Shown piece by piece: positions 1 through 8,292 of a DNA stretch of 46,175 bases. A model generated the notes under the pieces. That model worked only from the letters and a program-made list of their open reading frames with translations, had not been told where the DNA came from and made no database searches. The position numbers were made by a program, and so were the translations under genes. This DNA comes from Fidelibacterota bacterium (GTDB lineage Bacteria > Fidelibacterota > Marinisomatia > Marinisomatales > TCS55), in contig DTTO01000011.1 in the NCBI GenBank assembly GCA_012964665.1, forward strand, positions 1 to 46,175. The letters run 5' to 3'. How positions within the stretch are numbered: the first letter of the stretch is position 1; each line of letters begins with the position of its first letter.

Positions 1-415
1 CTGCTTTAGCTGCTACTGCGGCGGCTTCTTCAGCTTTCAATTTAGCTTCCTGTGCCTTTTTTTCTGCCTTTTCAGCGCGATTATTTAATGTTTCTTCACG
101 AGTCAGAACCCATTTTTTCATTTCCTTTTCAATCGCATTTTCATCCAAGCCCTGTTTGGTCAAATGCCAACGATGAGCCAGGCCACTGCGTTTCATTAAC
201 CCATGGGCAGCTTCAGAAGGCTGTGCACCCAATTTCATCCAATGCAGGATACGTTCTTCATTTAAGCTGTATGGTTTATCTGCTTCAATAGGGTTGAACC
301 AACCCAATTCTTCGATTGCAGCACCATCGCGCTTGTTACGTGAATCCATCACTACCATACGGTAAAACGGTTTGTTTCGCCGTCCAATGCGTTTTAGTCT
401 AATCTTTGTCGCCAA
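1..415 (-). CDS. rpsP: 30S ribosomal protein S16 (partial, C-terminus off left edge)
   Basis: S16 is a small-subunit ribosomal protein needed for 30S assembly. Translating the minus strand from a TTG codon at 415-413 gives MATKIRLKRIGRRNKPFYRM, the classic S16 N-terminus, followed by the S16 core (DGAAIEELGWFNP, then a GAQPSEA region). The TTG start is chosen because an AAGGAG ribosome-binding site lies at 430-425, 9 bases upstream, and no ATG or GTG fits the conserved N-terminus. After the core of about 80 residues the protein continues with a Lys/Glu/Ala-rich helical tail that is still open at the window edge, at least 138 residues in all. It follows ffh by 13 bases and is surely co-transcribed with it. 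Extended S16 tails occur in several phyla; the full tail length cannot be seen here. Confidence 0.95.
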   Translation of the reverse strand, partial: MATKIRLKRIGRRNKPFYRMVVMDSRNKRDGAAIEELGWFNPIEADKPYSLNEERILHWMKLGAQPSEAAHGLMKRSGLAHRWHLTKQGLDENAIEKEMKKWVLTREETLNNRAEKAEKKAQEAKLKAEEAAAVAAKA

Positions 416-428
416 TTCGTCGTTCTCC

Positions 429-1760
429 TTAGTTTAATCCAATCATTTCATGTTTCAAATTTTTCGGCAATTTCATTTTGCCCATTTTTTTCATCATTTT
501 TTTCATTTGAGCAAATTGCTTTAAAAGCTGGTTTACTTCCTGCACGGTCCGGCCCGAACCTTGGGCAATGCGCATCCTGCGGGAGCCGTTAATTATTGTT
601 GGATCCCTCCGCTCTACCGGTGTCATAGAACTGATAATTGCTTTCGTCCACACCAACTGCCTGTCATCCAAATCCAATACCTTCATCATCTTCTGATTCA
701 CACCCGGCATCATACCCATGATCTGGTTCAAAGGACCCATATTCTGGAGCTGCTTCAACTGGTCACTGAAATCTTCCAGGTCAAAGGTTGCATCTTTGAG
801 TTTTTTCTCCAGCTTGGCTGCTTCATCTTCACTAACCCCCTCCTGGGCTTTTTCTACCAGAGAAACCACATCCCCAAAACCCAGAATCCGATCCACGATC
901 CGTTTTGGGTCAAATACTTCAAGGCCGTCCGGTTTTTCCGACACACCGATAAACTTGATCGGCACACCAATCGCTTCGCTAATGCTTACAGCTGCACCAC
1001 CACGAGCATCGCCATCCAGTTTAGTAAGAATAATTCCAGTCAATTTAAGGGCGGCGGAAAATGCTTCAGCTGAATTCACTGCATCCTGACCAGTCATCCC
1101 ATCCACAACAAAAAGAATTTCATGTGGGTTTACCGCTACAGCAATTTCTTGCACTTCAGACATCATTTCACCATCTACGTGTAACCGGCCAGCTGTATCC
1201 AGGATAACTACATCGGTATTGGAAGCACCTGCTTCTTCAACTGCACTTTGACAAATAACTACCGGATCTCCCGCACCTTGCTCATAGACAGGCACATCCA
1301 CCGTTTCACCCACCTGCTGCAGTTGCGCTATCGCAGCCGGACGGTAAACATCCGCAGCGGTCAAAAGGACTGATTTGCCCTGTTTTTTCAAAAGGGCAGC
1401 CAATTTTCCGCAGGTAGTGGTTTTACCCGACCCCTGGAGGCCTGCTATCAAGATCACTGCCGGTTTTTTCGAACCGAGTTCAAGCGGCTTGGCTTTCTCA
1501 CCCAGTAATTTTACAAGTTCATCATGAATAATTTTGATGAATTGTTCCCCGGGCTTCACCGATTTTAAGACTTTGGTCCCTTCGGCACGATCTTTCACCC
1601 TCTTCACAAATGCTTTAGTCACCTTGAAATTCACATCCGCTTCTAAAAGAACACGGCGAATTTCCCGTGATGTCTGCTGAATATTGGAATCAGTGATCTT
1701 CCCTAAACCACGAAGGTTACGGAATATCGTGTCGAACCGGTCTGCCAGCTGATTAAACAT
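429..1760 (-). CDS. ffh: Signal recognition particle protein Ffh (SRP54)
   Basis: Ffh is the GTPase of the signal recognition particle. It binds 4.5S RNA and signal peptides of nascent membrane proteins and docks with FtsY. The 443-residue protein has the full layout: N-terminal helical bundle (about 1-85), G domain with P-loop GLQGSGKT at 107-114 and DTAGRL at 188-193, and a Met-rich M domain from about residue 300 containing MGMMPGVNQ and an MRIAQGSGRT stretch typical of the RNA-binding part. Length is normal for the family. It heads a unit with rpsP, a common ffh-rpsP pairing. Its receptor ftsY lies about 15 kb away in this window. The 92-base divergent gap to the GNAT gene must hold its promoter; no convincing -35/-10 pair was recognised. 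Confidence 0.98.
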   Translation of the reverse strand: MFNQLADRFDTIFRNLRGLGKITDSNIQQTSREIRRVLLEADVNFKVTKAFVKRVKDRAEGTKVLKSVKPGEQFIKIIHDELVKLLGEKAKPLELGSKKPAVILIAGLQGSGKTTTCGKLAALLKKQGKSVLLTAADVYRPAAIAQLQQVGETVDVPVYEQGAGDPVVICQSAVEEAGASNTDVVILDTAGRLHVDGEMMSEVQEIAVAVNPHEILFVVDGMTGQDAVNSAEAFSAALKLTGIILTKLDGDARGGAAVSISEAIGVPIKFIGVSEKPDGLEVFDPKRIVDRILGFGDVVSLVEKAQEGVSEDEAAKLEKKLKDATFDLEDFSDQLKQLQNMGPLNQIMGMMPGVNQKMMKVLDLDDRQLVWTKAIISSMTPVERRDPTIINGSRRMRIAQGSGRTVQEVNQLLKQFAQMKKMMKKMGKMKLPKNLKHEMIGLN

Positions 1761-1852
1761 AATTTATCGGCTCAATAAAAGCTTGCAAAATTAATTGTAC
1801 TTTCTCTGCGAATCAATAAAGAAAGAGGTTATTAGGTGCCTTAAATTTCAAT

Positions 1853-2350
1853 ATGAAATTCACTATTTCCCCGACGGAATCAGTACACCTGCCAGCCATA
1901 GTTAAAATTAATCAGGAAGTCCTCCCGGCTGTAAGCAGTGTTACTTTAAAGGATATGGAACACTTTCTTTCGATTGTAGATTATTTTCGCATGTTACAGC
2001 TGGATGATATTATTGCCGGATTTTTAATCGCCCTCACCCCGGGCAAGGATTACCATAGCCCAAATTATAAATGGTTTGAAAAAAAGTTTGATTCATTCAT
2101 GTATGTCGATCGAATTGTGATTGATCCCGCTTACCAGAGCAATGGCCTTGGCTGGGCTTTCTACAATAATTTGAGAGATTTTACAAGAGGAGGCTCACCC
2201 CGCATCACCTGCGAAGTGAATTTGAGGCCTCCTAATGAAGGATCTATTATTTTTCATGAAAAATATGGCTTCAGGCAAGTTGGAAAACAGGAAACAGAAG
2301 GAGGTAAAAAAGAAGTCTCCCTAATGGAATATAAAATAAATCTCAACTAA
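1853..2350 (+). CDS. GNAT family N-acetyltransferase
   Basis: This 165-residue protein belongs to the GNAT fold, which transfers an acetyl group from acetyl-CoA to an amine; the substrate cannot be told. The beta4-alpha3 pyrophosphate-binding motif A is visible as DPAYQSNGLG at 91-100 (Q95, G98, G100 match Q/R-x-x-G-x-G/A). A C-terminal EKYGF segment matches the usual motif B strand. It resembles the COG3818-type predicted acetyltransferases in length and in the VDRIVIDP stretch. It is a single-gene unit, divergent from ffh and convergent with the small secreted-protein gene at 2392. A weak hairpin follows the stop. No close partner suggests its role. Confidence 0.85.
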   Translation: MKFTISPTESVHLPAIVKINQEVLPAVSSVTLKDMEHFLSIVDYFRMLQLDDIIAGFLIALTPGKDYHSPNYKWFEKKFDSFMYVDRIVIDPAYQSNGLGWAFYNNLRDFTRGGSPRITCEVNLRPPNEGSIIFHEKYGFRQVGKQETEGGKKEVSLMEYKINLN

Positions 2351-2372
2351 TTCTATATTACCTTTAGAATTA
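2348..2372 (+). terminator. Weak AT-rich hairpin between convergent genes
   Basis: TAATTCTA at 2348-2355 pairs perfectly with TAGAATTA at 2365-2372 around a 9-base loop and is followed by TTTTACTT. It sits between two convergent genes (stops at 2350 and 2392), where a terminator is expected. The stem is only 8 bp and AT-rich, so it may be weak or a chance match. Confidence 0.35.
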
Positions 2373-2391
2373 TTTTACTTAGTAGGGTAGA

Positions 2392-2823
2392 TCAGGGTTT
2401 ATACCGTTTCTGTGCTTTCAACAAATACAGGTCTGCTTTTTCCGTATTCCCGTCTTGAGCCAAAGATACAATCCGTACCGCTTCCAGTAAAGGAATGGCC
2501 GTATTATCATAATTGGAATAAAAAGCATCCATGGCCTCTGCCACTAAATTGACCTGATAGCCAGCCTTTTTTGATCGGTGTTCATCCACAATTTCATAAA
2601 AGCGTTCGATATAGTAGGGCTCAACCCAGTTAGGATCCTGGTTATACTGCTTTTTTACTTCCTGCCTGTGATGGAATTTTAGTTTGGCACCGGCAGCATA
2701 AACGCCGTTGACAAACGCGACTTTTTCATTCATTTCCAGTGATTCCCAGTACATCGCCGGTGTACGTTTTTGCCCCAATGAAAAAGAGACCAGTAAACTT
2801 AAGATCAGGATAGGTTTAATCAT
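2392..2823 (-). CDS. Small secreted protein of unknown function
   Basis: A 143-residue protein that I do not recognise. Residues 1-17 form a clear signal peptide (MIKPILILSLLVSFSLG) with likely cleavage before Gln18, so it is exported. The rest is mostly charged and predicted helical, with many Tyr, Lys and Glu; no catalytic motif or Cys pair is evident. It is the last gene of the run that begins with uvrB. Its start overlaps the end of nadE by 8 bases, suggesting translational coupling. The helical C-terminal half (roughly 85-140) could be a TPR-like repeat unit, but this is a guess. Confidence 0.7.
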   Translation of the reverse strand: MIKPILILSLLVSFSLGQKRTPAMYWESLEMNEKVAFVNGVYAAGAKLKFHHRQEVKKQYNQDPNWVEPYYIERFYEIVDEHRSKKAGYQVNLVAEAMDAFYSNYDNTAIPLLEAVRIVSLAQDGNTEKADLYLLKAQKRYKP

Positions 2824-4435
2824 GGTTCAGCTCATCAAATTGATTAACAATCGGCACTCGGCGGCCGATGCCAAATGCTTTAGAAGTTACCCTCAAACCG
2901 GGTGCCGCCTGGCGTCTTTTATACTCGTTGATGCGAATCCTCCGAGAAATATCTTTAATGAGCTCCGGATCTGCCCCTTCTGCGATTAATTCAATGGGAG
3001 ATTTTTCATCTTCAATGAGGGCTGATACGAGGGGACTTACCACGTCATAATCAAAGGGATCCACCTGGTTGGGCCGCAGTTCAGCCGATGGTGGTTTCTC
3101 AATGGAATTAATAGGAATACGTTCGGAGCCCGCTTCTTTATTTACCCAGCGCGACAGAGCATAAACATCTGTTTTGGATAAATCCGAAATGACGGACAAC
3201 CCACCATTCATATCGCCATAAAGGGTACAATACCCCATAGCTAATTCTGTCTTATTACCGGTAGATAATACAAGCCAATTAAATTTATTGGAAAGGGCCA
3301 TCAAAAGGCTTCCCCGCACCCGGGCCTGAATATTTTCTTCCGCAACACCCGTTTCACTTCCATTAAAACTTTCCTGTAGCGATTCATCAAATTCTCCTAT
3401 GATCGATTCAATGGAGATTGTGCGATAGTCAATACCGAGGTTTTTTGCCAGCGTTTTAGCATCATCCCTGCTATGATCGCTGGAATACCGTGAAGGCATG
3501 GAAACACCATGCACATTATTTGGCCCTAATGCGTCCACTGCGATACAACCAGTGAGGCTGGAGTCAATTCCACCGCTTAAACCCAAAACTGCCTTTTTAT
3601 ACCCTGTTTTACGGAAATAATCCCGAACGCCTAAAACCAGGGCATGGTAAATCTTTTGTTCACGCTGTACGGTCTTTAGTTTGATCGGTACTGGATTCTC
3701 CAGATCAACCAACACAATATCTTCCTCAAATGCGGGCCCTTGCCCTATCAGATTTCTCTTCCCATCATAGGCCAGGGATTGACCATCAAAGATCAGCTCA
3801 TCCTGGGCACCAACCATATTGCAATAAAAAAACGGCAGGGCTGTTTCAGCAACTTTGCTTGCTATTAATTTACTTCGGTCTGCCAGCCTGCCTACACGGT
3901 AAGGAGATGCGGAAATGTTTACGATGCATTCCGCCCCTTTTTCTTTCAGTGATTTTACCAGATTACAGGCATAATCTTCATCCCAGAGGTCTTCACAAAT
4001 CTGCATCCCGATTTTAACCGATTTATTTTCGAACTTAACTTCAATTACTTCCGTGGAGTCTCCGCTTGTAAAATAGCGATCTTCATCGAATACATCGTAT
4101 GTAGGCAGAAGCCTTTTTTTATAATGCCCAGTGATTTCACCATGGCCGCAGACAAAAGCGCAATTATAGAGCTCCCCATTTTCCCGCATTGGATTACCAA
4201 TGATCATGGGAATAGTTGTTTTTTCTGCAATCGACTTTAATGCCATTTCAGCCTTATCTAAAAAGCGTCTACGTAGTAACAAGTCCTGGGGCGGATAGCC
4301 AACCAGCACCAATTCAGGAAAAACGGTCAGTTCTGCACCAGCTGCCACCGCCTTTTGGTACCATTTCATAATCAGATCCATATTCCGTTCAATGGCACCC
4401 ACGGTTGGATTAATCTGGCAAAGAGAAACTTTCAT
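2816..4435 (-). CDS. nadE: Glutamine-dependent NAD+ synthetase
   Basis: Catalyses the last step of NAD+ synthesis: deamido-NAD + glutamine + ATP to NAD+. The 539-residue protein fuses an N-terminal nitrilase-type glutaminase domain (about 1-250) with the C-terminal synthetase domain (about 260-539). The glutaminase triad is visible as E41 (FPELVLVGYPPQD), K107 (KRLLPTYDVFDE) and C147 (QICEDLWDED). The synthetase P-loop SGGIDSS is at 287-293. The glutaminase domain means it can use glutamine rather than depend on free ammonia. It overlaps the next small secreted-protein gene by 8 bases and directly abuts the acylphosphatase gene upstream, so it belongs to the uvrB-to-2392 run. Confidence 0.97.
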   Translation of the reverse strand: MKVSLCQINPTVGAIERNMDLIMKWYQKAVAAGAELTVFPELVLVGYPPQDLLLRRRFLDKAEMALKSIAEKTTIPMIIGNPMRENGELYNCAFVCGHGEITGHYKKRLLPTYDVFDEDRYFTSGDSTEVIEVKFENKSVKIGMQICEDLWDEDYACNLVKSLKEKGAECIVNISASPYRVGRLADRSKLIASKVAETALPFFYCNMVGAQDELIFDGQSLAYDGKRNLIGQGPAFEEDIVLVDLENPVPIKLKTVQREQKIYHALVLGVRDYFRKTGYKKAVLGLSGGIDSSLTGCIAVDALGPNNVHGVSMPSRYSSDHSRDDAKTLAKNLGIDYRTISIESIIGEFDESLQESFNGSETGVAEENIQARVRGSLLMALSNKFNWLVLSTGNKTELAMGYCTLYGDMNGGLSVISDLSKTDVYALSRWVNKEAGSERIPINSIEKPPSAELRPNQVDPFDYDVVSPLVSALIEDEKSPIELIAEGADPELIKDISRRIRINEYKRRQAAPGLRVTSKAFGIGRRVPIVNQFDELNHD

Positions 4436-4717
4436 TTAATACCGGATCTCAAAATCAATGAATTTTTCAGTGTAATCAAGCCAGGAGATTTTTACATCAT
4501 CTACCTGCGACATGGCAGGTCCTTGTTTTACTTGGTCGATTAAAGAATCGCAGTCAACCTTTCTGCCTACAGCTTGCACCTCAACCGTACCATCAGCCCG
4601 ATTCTTGGCGTATCCATTTAAACCCAATTCCCTTCCGGCCCTAACAGTAAACCAGCGAAAACTGACACCCTGAACTTTACCTTTAACAATCAACGAAATA
4701 GAGGAATTATCGTTCAT
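4436..4717 (-). CDS. acyP: Acylphosphatase
   Basis: A 93-residue cytosolic enzyme that hydrolyses acyl phosphates such as carbamoyl or acetyl phosphate. The signature GKVQGVSFRWF is at 13-23, with the phosphate-binding Arg at 21. The second signature, GYAKNRADGTVEV, holds the catalytic Asn at 39. Length is normal for the family. It overlaps the upstream LOG-like gene by 11 bases and is immediately followed by nadE, so the three are probably translated from one message. Its physiological substrate is not indicated by context. Confidence 0.93.
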   Translation of the reverse strand: MNDNSSISLIVKGKVQGVSFRWFTVRAGRELGLNGYAKNRADGTVEVQAVGRKVDCDSLIDQVKQGPAMSQVDDVKISWLDYTEKFIDFEIRY

Positions 4718-5168
4718 TTAATAATTTTTTAACTCTATATAATACTTTTGATACAGTTTTTTCCTTATGTATTCCTTTTATATCCCATGTTCCGTATCCC
4801 ACCACAGGTTTATCCAGTGAAAGTGCGTAAGCAATTTCACTCAGAGTACCGAACTGTCCGGATATTGCCACAGCCACATCACAGTTGTAAGCCAGGATCG
4901 CATTGCGCCCGATTCCAATACCGGTAGAAATGGGAATTTCAATATATTCATTGGCTTCGGATCTATCCATGCCTTTCAAAACCCCGATACAGGTTCCGCC
5001 AGCGGATTTTACCCCTTTTGCCACTGCTTCCATGACCCCTTCTCCGCCTCCACAGTAAACCAAATAATTTTCTGCCGCAAGCTGTTTGCCAATCTCAACC
5101 GCATCGACAAAAGTTTGTTCATCAATATCCCGGCCGCCAAAAACGGATATCCTGGCCATATAATTCAT
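4707..5168 (-). CDS. TIGR00725/LOG-like Rossmann protein
   Basis: A 153-residue Rossmann-fold protein of the TIGR00725 group, related to LOG/lysine-decarboxylase-like and molybdenum-cofactor-carrier-like proteins. Visible markers are the N-terminal SVFGGRDID, the glycine-rich YCGGGEGVMEAVAKG at about 38-52, and the nucleotide-loop stretch SGQFGTLSEIAYAL at about 114-127. The canonical LOG catalytic PGGxGTxEE is replaced by SGQFGTLSE, so phosphoribohydrolase activity should not be assumed. Its ATG shares one base with the asnS stop (TGATG), implying coupling; a second in-frame ATG at codon 4 (MARISVFGG) is a possible true start. It overlaps acyP by 11 bases. Confidence 0.85.
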   Translation of the reverse strand: MNYMARISVFGGRDIDEQTFVDAVEIGKQLAAENYLVYCGGGEGVMEAVAKGVKSAGGTCIGVLKGMDRSEANEYIEIPISTGIGIGRNAILAYNCDVAVAISGQFGTLSEIAYALSLDKPVVGYGTWDIKGIHKEKTVSKVLYRVKKLLNER

Positions 5169-6466
5169 CAGGGCTCGATGCGGTAAATAGTTCGTGGATA
5201 TGGTATGGTCTCACGGATGTGTTTTGTACCGCAGATCCAACCCACTGTACGCTCTAATCCCAAGCCAAAACCAGAATGTGGAACAGAGCCATATTTGCGA
5301 AGGTCCAGATACCATTGGAGGGGTTCAACCGGCAGGCCGTGCTCATTGATACGTTTTAAGAGGATATCATGGTCATCCTCGCGCTGACCGCCACCAATAA
5401 TCTCCCCAAATCCTTCCGGGGCAATCATATCCACACCCAGAGCTAATTCTTCATTTTCAGGATCCCGTTTCATATAGAATGCCTTGATTCCCGCCGGCCA
5501 GCGATGAATCATTACAGGACGGTCAAATTGTTCCGATATGATCGTTTCATCCTTACCGCCGAAGTCACTGCCATAATTGAAATCAACACCCTTTTTTGAA
5601 AGGATTTCGGCCGCTTCATCATAAGTAATTCTCGGGAAAGGAGGCACCACTTTCTTCAAACTAGCTGTATCCCGTTCCAGCACATTCAATTCTTCCTGGC
5701 AATGCTCCAAGCACCACTGCACCACATAACTGACATATTTTTCTGCCCATTCCATATTTTCATTCAGATCACAGTAGGCCATTTCCGGTTCAATCATCCA
5801 GAATTCAGTCAAATGCCTGCGGGTCTTGGATTTTTCAGCTCGGAATGTGGGTCCAAATACATAGATTTTTCCGAATGCCATGGCACTGGCTTCCCCGTAG
5901 AGCTGCCCGCTTTGTGTCAAGAATGCAGACCGCTCAAAATAATCCAATTCAAAAAGTGTACTGGTACCTTCCACTGAATTTGCTGTCAAAATTGGAGAAT
6001 CCATCAAGGTAAAGCCATTGTCATCAAAAAAGTCCCGCGTGGCCTTGACTACCTGATGCCGCACGCGCAAGATGGCATTCTGAGATTTGGATCGCAACCA
6101 CAAATGTCTATTGCTCATCAGAAAATCGGTACCATGCTCTTTTTTAGAAATTGGATATTCGTCAGCAATCTGGTGGACATCAATGTGCTTGACACCCAAC
6201 TCAAATCCACCCACCGAGCGCGGCTCTTTTCTAACAGTACCCGTTACGGTTACTGAAGATTCTTGCGTTAATTCGCTCTCCAATTTAAAAATGGTATCAT
6301 CTGTCTCAGCTTCGACTACCACGCATTGCAAAAGCCCGGTACCGTCACGAAGAATTAAAAACCATATTTTTCCGATGGAACGGGTATTGTAAACCCAACC
6401 ATTTATGGTTACTTCTTGCCCCTCAAAATCTTTTAATTGTTGAATTGTTGTGGTCATATCACTCAC
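5168..6466 (-). CDS. asnS: Asparagine-tRNA ligase
   Basis: Charges tRNA-Asn with asparagine. The 432-residue protein has the N-terminal OB-fold anticodon domain (about 15-105, VTINGWVYNTRSIGKIWF) and a class II catalytic domain with the motif 2 segment (FRAEKSKTRRHLTEFWMIE) and motif 3 (GFGLGLERTVGW) near the C-terminus. The asparagine-type residues and length favour AsnRS over AspRS, which is longer. The open frame begins with GTG at 6466; an in-frame ATG at 6457 gives MTTTIQQLKD and could be the real start. It lies 25 bases after lptE, and its stop overlaps the next gene by one base. Confidence 0.96.
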   Translation of the reverse strand: MSDMTTTIQQLKDFEGQEVTINGWVYNTRSIGKIWFLILRDGTGLLQCVVVEAETDDTIFKLESELTQESSVTVTGTVRKEPRSVGGFELGVKHIDVHQIADEYPISKKEHGTDFLMSNRHLWLRSKSQNAILRVRHQVVKATRDFFDDNGFTLMDSPILTANSVEGTSTLFELDYFERSAFLTQSGQLYGEASAMAFGKIYVFGPTFRAEKSKTRRHLTEFWMIEPEMAYCDLNENMEWAEKYVSYVVQWCLEHCQEELNVLERDTASLKKVVPPFPRITYDEAAEILSKKGVDFNYGSDFGGKDETIISEQFDRPVMIHRWPAGIKAFYMKRDPENEELALGVDMIAPEGFGEIIGGGQREDDHDILLKRINEHGLPVEPLQWYLDLRKYGSVPHSGFGLGLERTVGWICGTKHIRETIPYPRTIYRIEP

Positions 6467-6491
6467 ATTTTAAATTAAATAAGACAAGAAA

Positions 6492-7061
6492 TTACCATGA
6501 TGTCATAATCTCGTTCAAAACATCTTCCGCAATTTTTATTACAGCCACAGAGGTTGCGAATTCTCGGGGATCACCAAATTCATCATTATCATCGCCATCA
6601 ATCAGGCCATCCCCATCATTATCAATACCATCGGTGCTAATATCACCGGATAATCCATAAGCACCCCAGCCGGAAAAATTCTTTTTCATCAATACCTTAT
6701 CATCTCTTACATCATACCATTCTACATCCATATGGATAGTAAAACGATATTCGGTCACTGCTTCTTGCTTGGTAAATGTATAAGGCGCATCGCTCACGCG
6801 GGTGATGATGCCACGAAGCACCGATGTGGCCTGGTCTTCATCGGTAACACGGAGGATATTCTCTTCATTAAATTTAGTGAGCAGATTCTCCGTAACCGAT
6901 TCACTCATTCCAAATTCAGCCGTTTGATTTTCCACGATAGGGATAGCAATAGAATTGATATGGGAAGGTATACTCCCAGCCATTGAGTAATACATGCAAC
7001 CCGTAAGGGTACACAAAAAATACAAAAGGAAAAGAGATGGGGCTTTTTTGTACTTAATCAT
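6492..7061 (-). CDS. lptE: LptE-like LPS-assembly lipoprotein with Asp-rich insert
   Basis: LptE plugs the LptD barrel and helps place LPS in the outer leaflet. This 189-residue protein has a lipoprotein signal ending in LTGC (lipidated Cys22), then the LptE-type start YYSMAG and the segment IPSHINSIAIPIVENQTAEF. The AxxxLxGxI-like stretch TSVLRGIITRV follows near 79-89. Unusually, residues 143-160 are an Asp/Gly-rich run (TDGIDNDGDGLIDGDDND) like a thrombospondin type 3 calcium repeat, not expected in classical LptE. It overlaps the upstream regulator gene by 4 bases (ATGA). LPS transferases elsewhere in the window support the role. Assignment to the LptE family is good; the insert's function is unknown. 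Confidence 0.85.
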   Translation of the reverse strand: MIKYKKAPSLFLLYFLCTLTGCMYYSMAGSIPSHINSIAIPIVENQTAEFGMSESVTENLLTKFNEENILRVTDEDQATSVLRGIITRVSDAPYTFTKQEAVTEYRFTIHMDVEWYDVRDDKVLMKKNFSGWGAYGLSGDISTDGIDNDGDGLIDGDDNDEFGDPREFATSVAVIKIAEDVLNEIMTSW

Positions 7062-8260
7062 GATCTAATTTTAATTTTGCGTTCTAATCCGTACTGGTCA
7101 ATTTTACGATATAAGGTTCTTTCACTCATCCCTAAAGATTTGGCCGTAGCTCTGCGGTTATTATTAAAAAGCTTCAATGTTCGCTCGATCGCTTCCCGCT
7201 CTAAATCATCCATATTCATTTCACCGATGGAACTATTTTTAATAAATAGTGCCGATTCTTCATCGATATGGAGGCTGGGGGTAAACTGTTCACTGCTATG
7301 GCTCATAATAGGCATTCCAATCTGATCAGATACCATCGGTCCCTGTGTTGCCAATTGCTTCAAAAATTCCACATCCTGACGTAGAAGAAACAATTGACGC
7401 AGTATAAGTTCCCGTTCCGCAGCTTCTGGAGGCTGCTGCATTACGACTGGTAGAGCCAAGTTGGCCCCCGTTTCATTAGGACTAAAACCCATATGCTTTT
7501 CCACCATTTCCACTGTGATACGCTCTCCTTTTTCAAGAACAATAATGCTATCGACAAAATTCTTTAATTCCCGGACATTTCCTTTCCAGGGATGATTTTT
7601 CATCACACGGATCGCGTCCGGCATGAAACCGCGGTAAACCATATCATTGGATCGTGTAAATTCTAATGCAAAGCGCTCCACCAATAAACTTATGTCTTCA
7701 ACACGTTGACGCAGGGCCGGTATATGAATTGTCACTGTTTTTAAACGATAGTATAAATCCTGTCTAAACTGACCTTTTTCAACGAGATCAGCCAAATTCT
7801 TATTAGTGGCGGCAAATACACGTACATCCGTCTTTTTTGTTTTCGAAGCCCCCACTGGCATTAATTCTCCGGTTTCAAGAACACGAAGTAGTTTTACCTG
7901 AGTTTCCAGGGGTGTTTCAGCGATTTCATCCAGAAAAATAATCCCTTTGTGCGCCGTTTCAAAATATCCTTTACGATCCTCCCGTGCATCGGTGTAGGCA
8001 CCTTTTTTATGGCCAAACAACTCACTTTCTATGATTCCTTGGGGAATTGCACCACAATTCACGGTAACCAACTGTTCATGTGACCGCTTACTGACCTGAT
8101 GGAGCGCTTTGACTACAATTTCTTTACCTGTTCCAGATTCACCTGTAATCAGTACCGAAATATCCACCGGTGCCACTTGGGCGACCATCTCCAATACCTG
8201 TTGAATAGCATCAGATCTACCAACGATACCGGATTTTTTTTGGATTTGTTCAATATTCAT
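7058..8260 (-). CDS. Sigma-54-type AAA+ transcriptional regulator with Fis HTH
   Basis: A 400-residue regulator built from an AAA+ sigma-54 interaction domain starting almost at residue 11, a linker, and a C-terminal Fis-type helix-turn-helix (about 357-396, RATAKSLGMSERTLYRKI). Walker A is GESGTGKE at 40-47 and Walker B is GIIFLDEIAE at 106-115. There is no N-terminal receiver, GAF or PAS domain, so control is not by a fused sensor. The loop that contacts sigma-54, normally GAFTGA, reads GAYTDA at 87-92, with Asp in place of the second Gly. It sits between uvrB (32 bases upstream) and lptE (4-base overlap). It may control envelope genes, but targets cannot be read from the sequence. Confidence 0.9.
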   Translation of the reverse strand: MNIEQIQKKSGIVGRSDAIQQVLEMVAQVAPVDISVLITGESGTGKEIVVKALHQVSKRSHEQLVTVNCGAIPQGIIESELFGHKKGAYTDAREDRKGYFETAHKGIIFLDEIAETPLETQVKLLRVLETGELMPVGASKTKKTDVRVFAATNKNLADLVEKGQFRQDLYYRLKTVTIHIPALRQRVEDISLLVERFALEFTRSNDMVYRGFMPDAIRVMKNHPWKGNVRELKNFVDSIIVLEKGERITVEMVEKHMGFSPNETGANLALPVVMQQPPEAAERELILRQLFLLRQDVEFLKQLATQGPMVSDQIGMPIMSHSSEQFTPSLHIDEESALFIKNSSIGEMNMDDLEREAIERTLKLFNNNRRATAKSLGMSERTLYRKIDQYGLERKIKIRS

Positions 8261-8292
8261 GATTCAATTCCTATCAAATTTCTAAAATGCTA

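Noticed and set aside
561-1089. Two long plus-strand open frames (170 and 123 aa) inside ffh
   Set aside because: They are antisense to a clear Ffh coding sequence, have no recognisable family, and show low-complexity Ser/His-rich text typical of shadow frames.
2392-2823. Reading the small secreted protein as a TPR protein
   Set aside because: Only one loosely fitting helical unit is visible; not enough to assign a repeat family.
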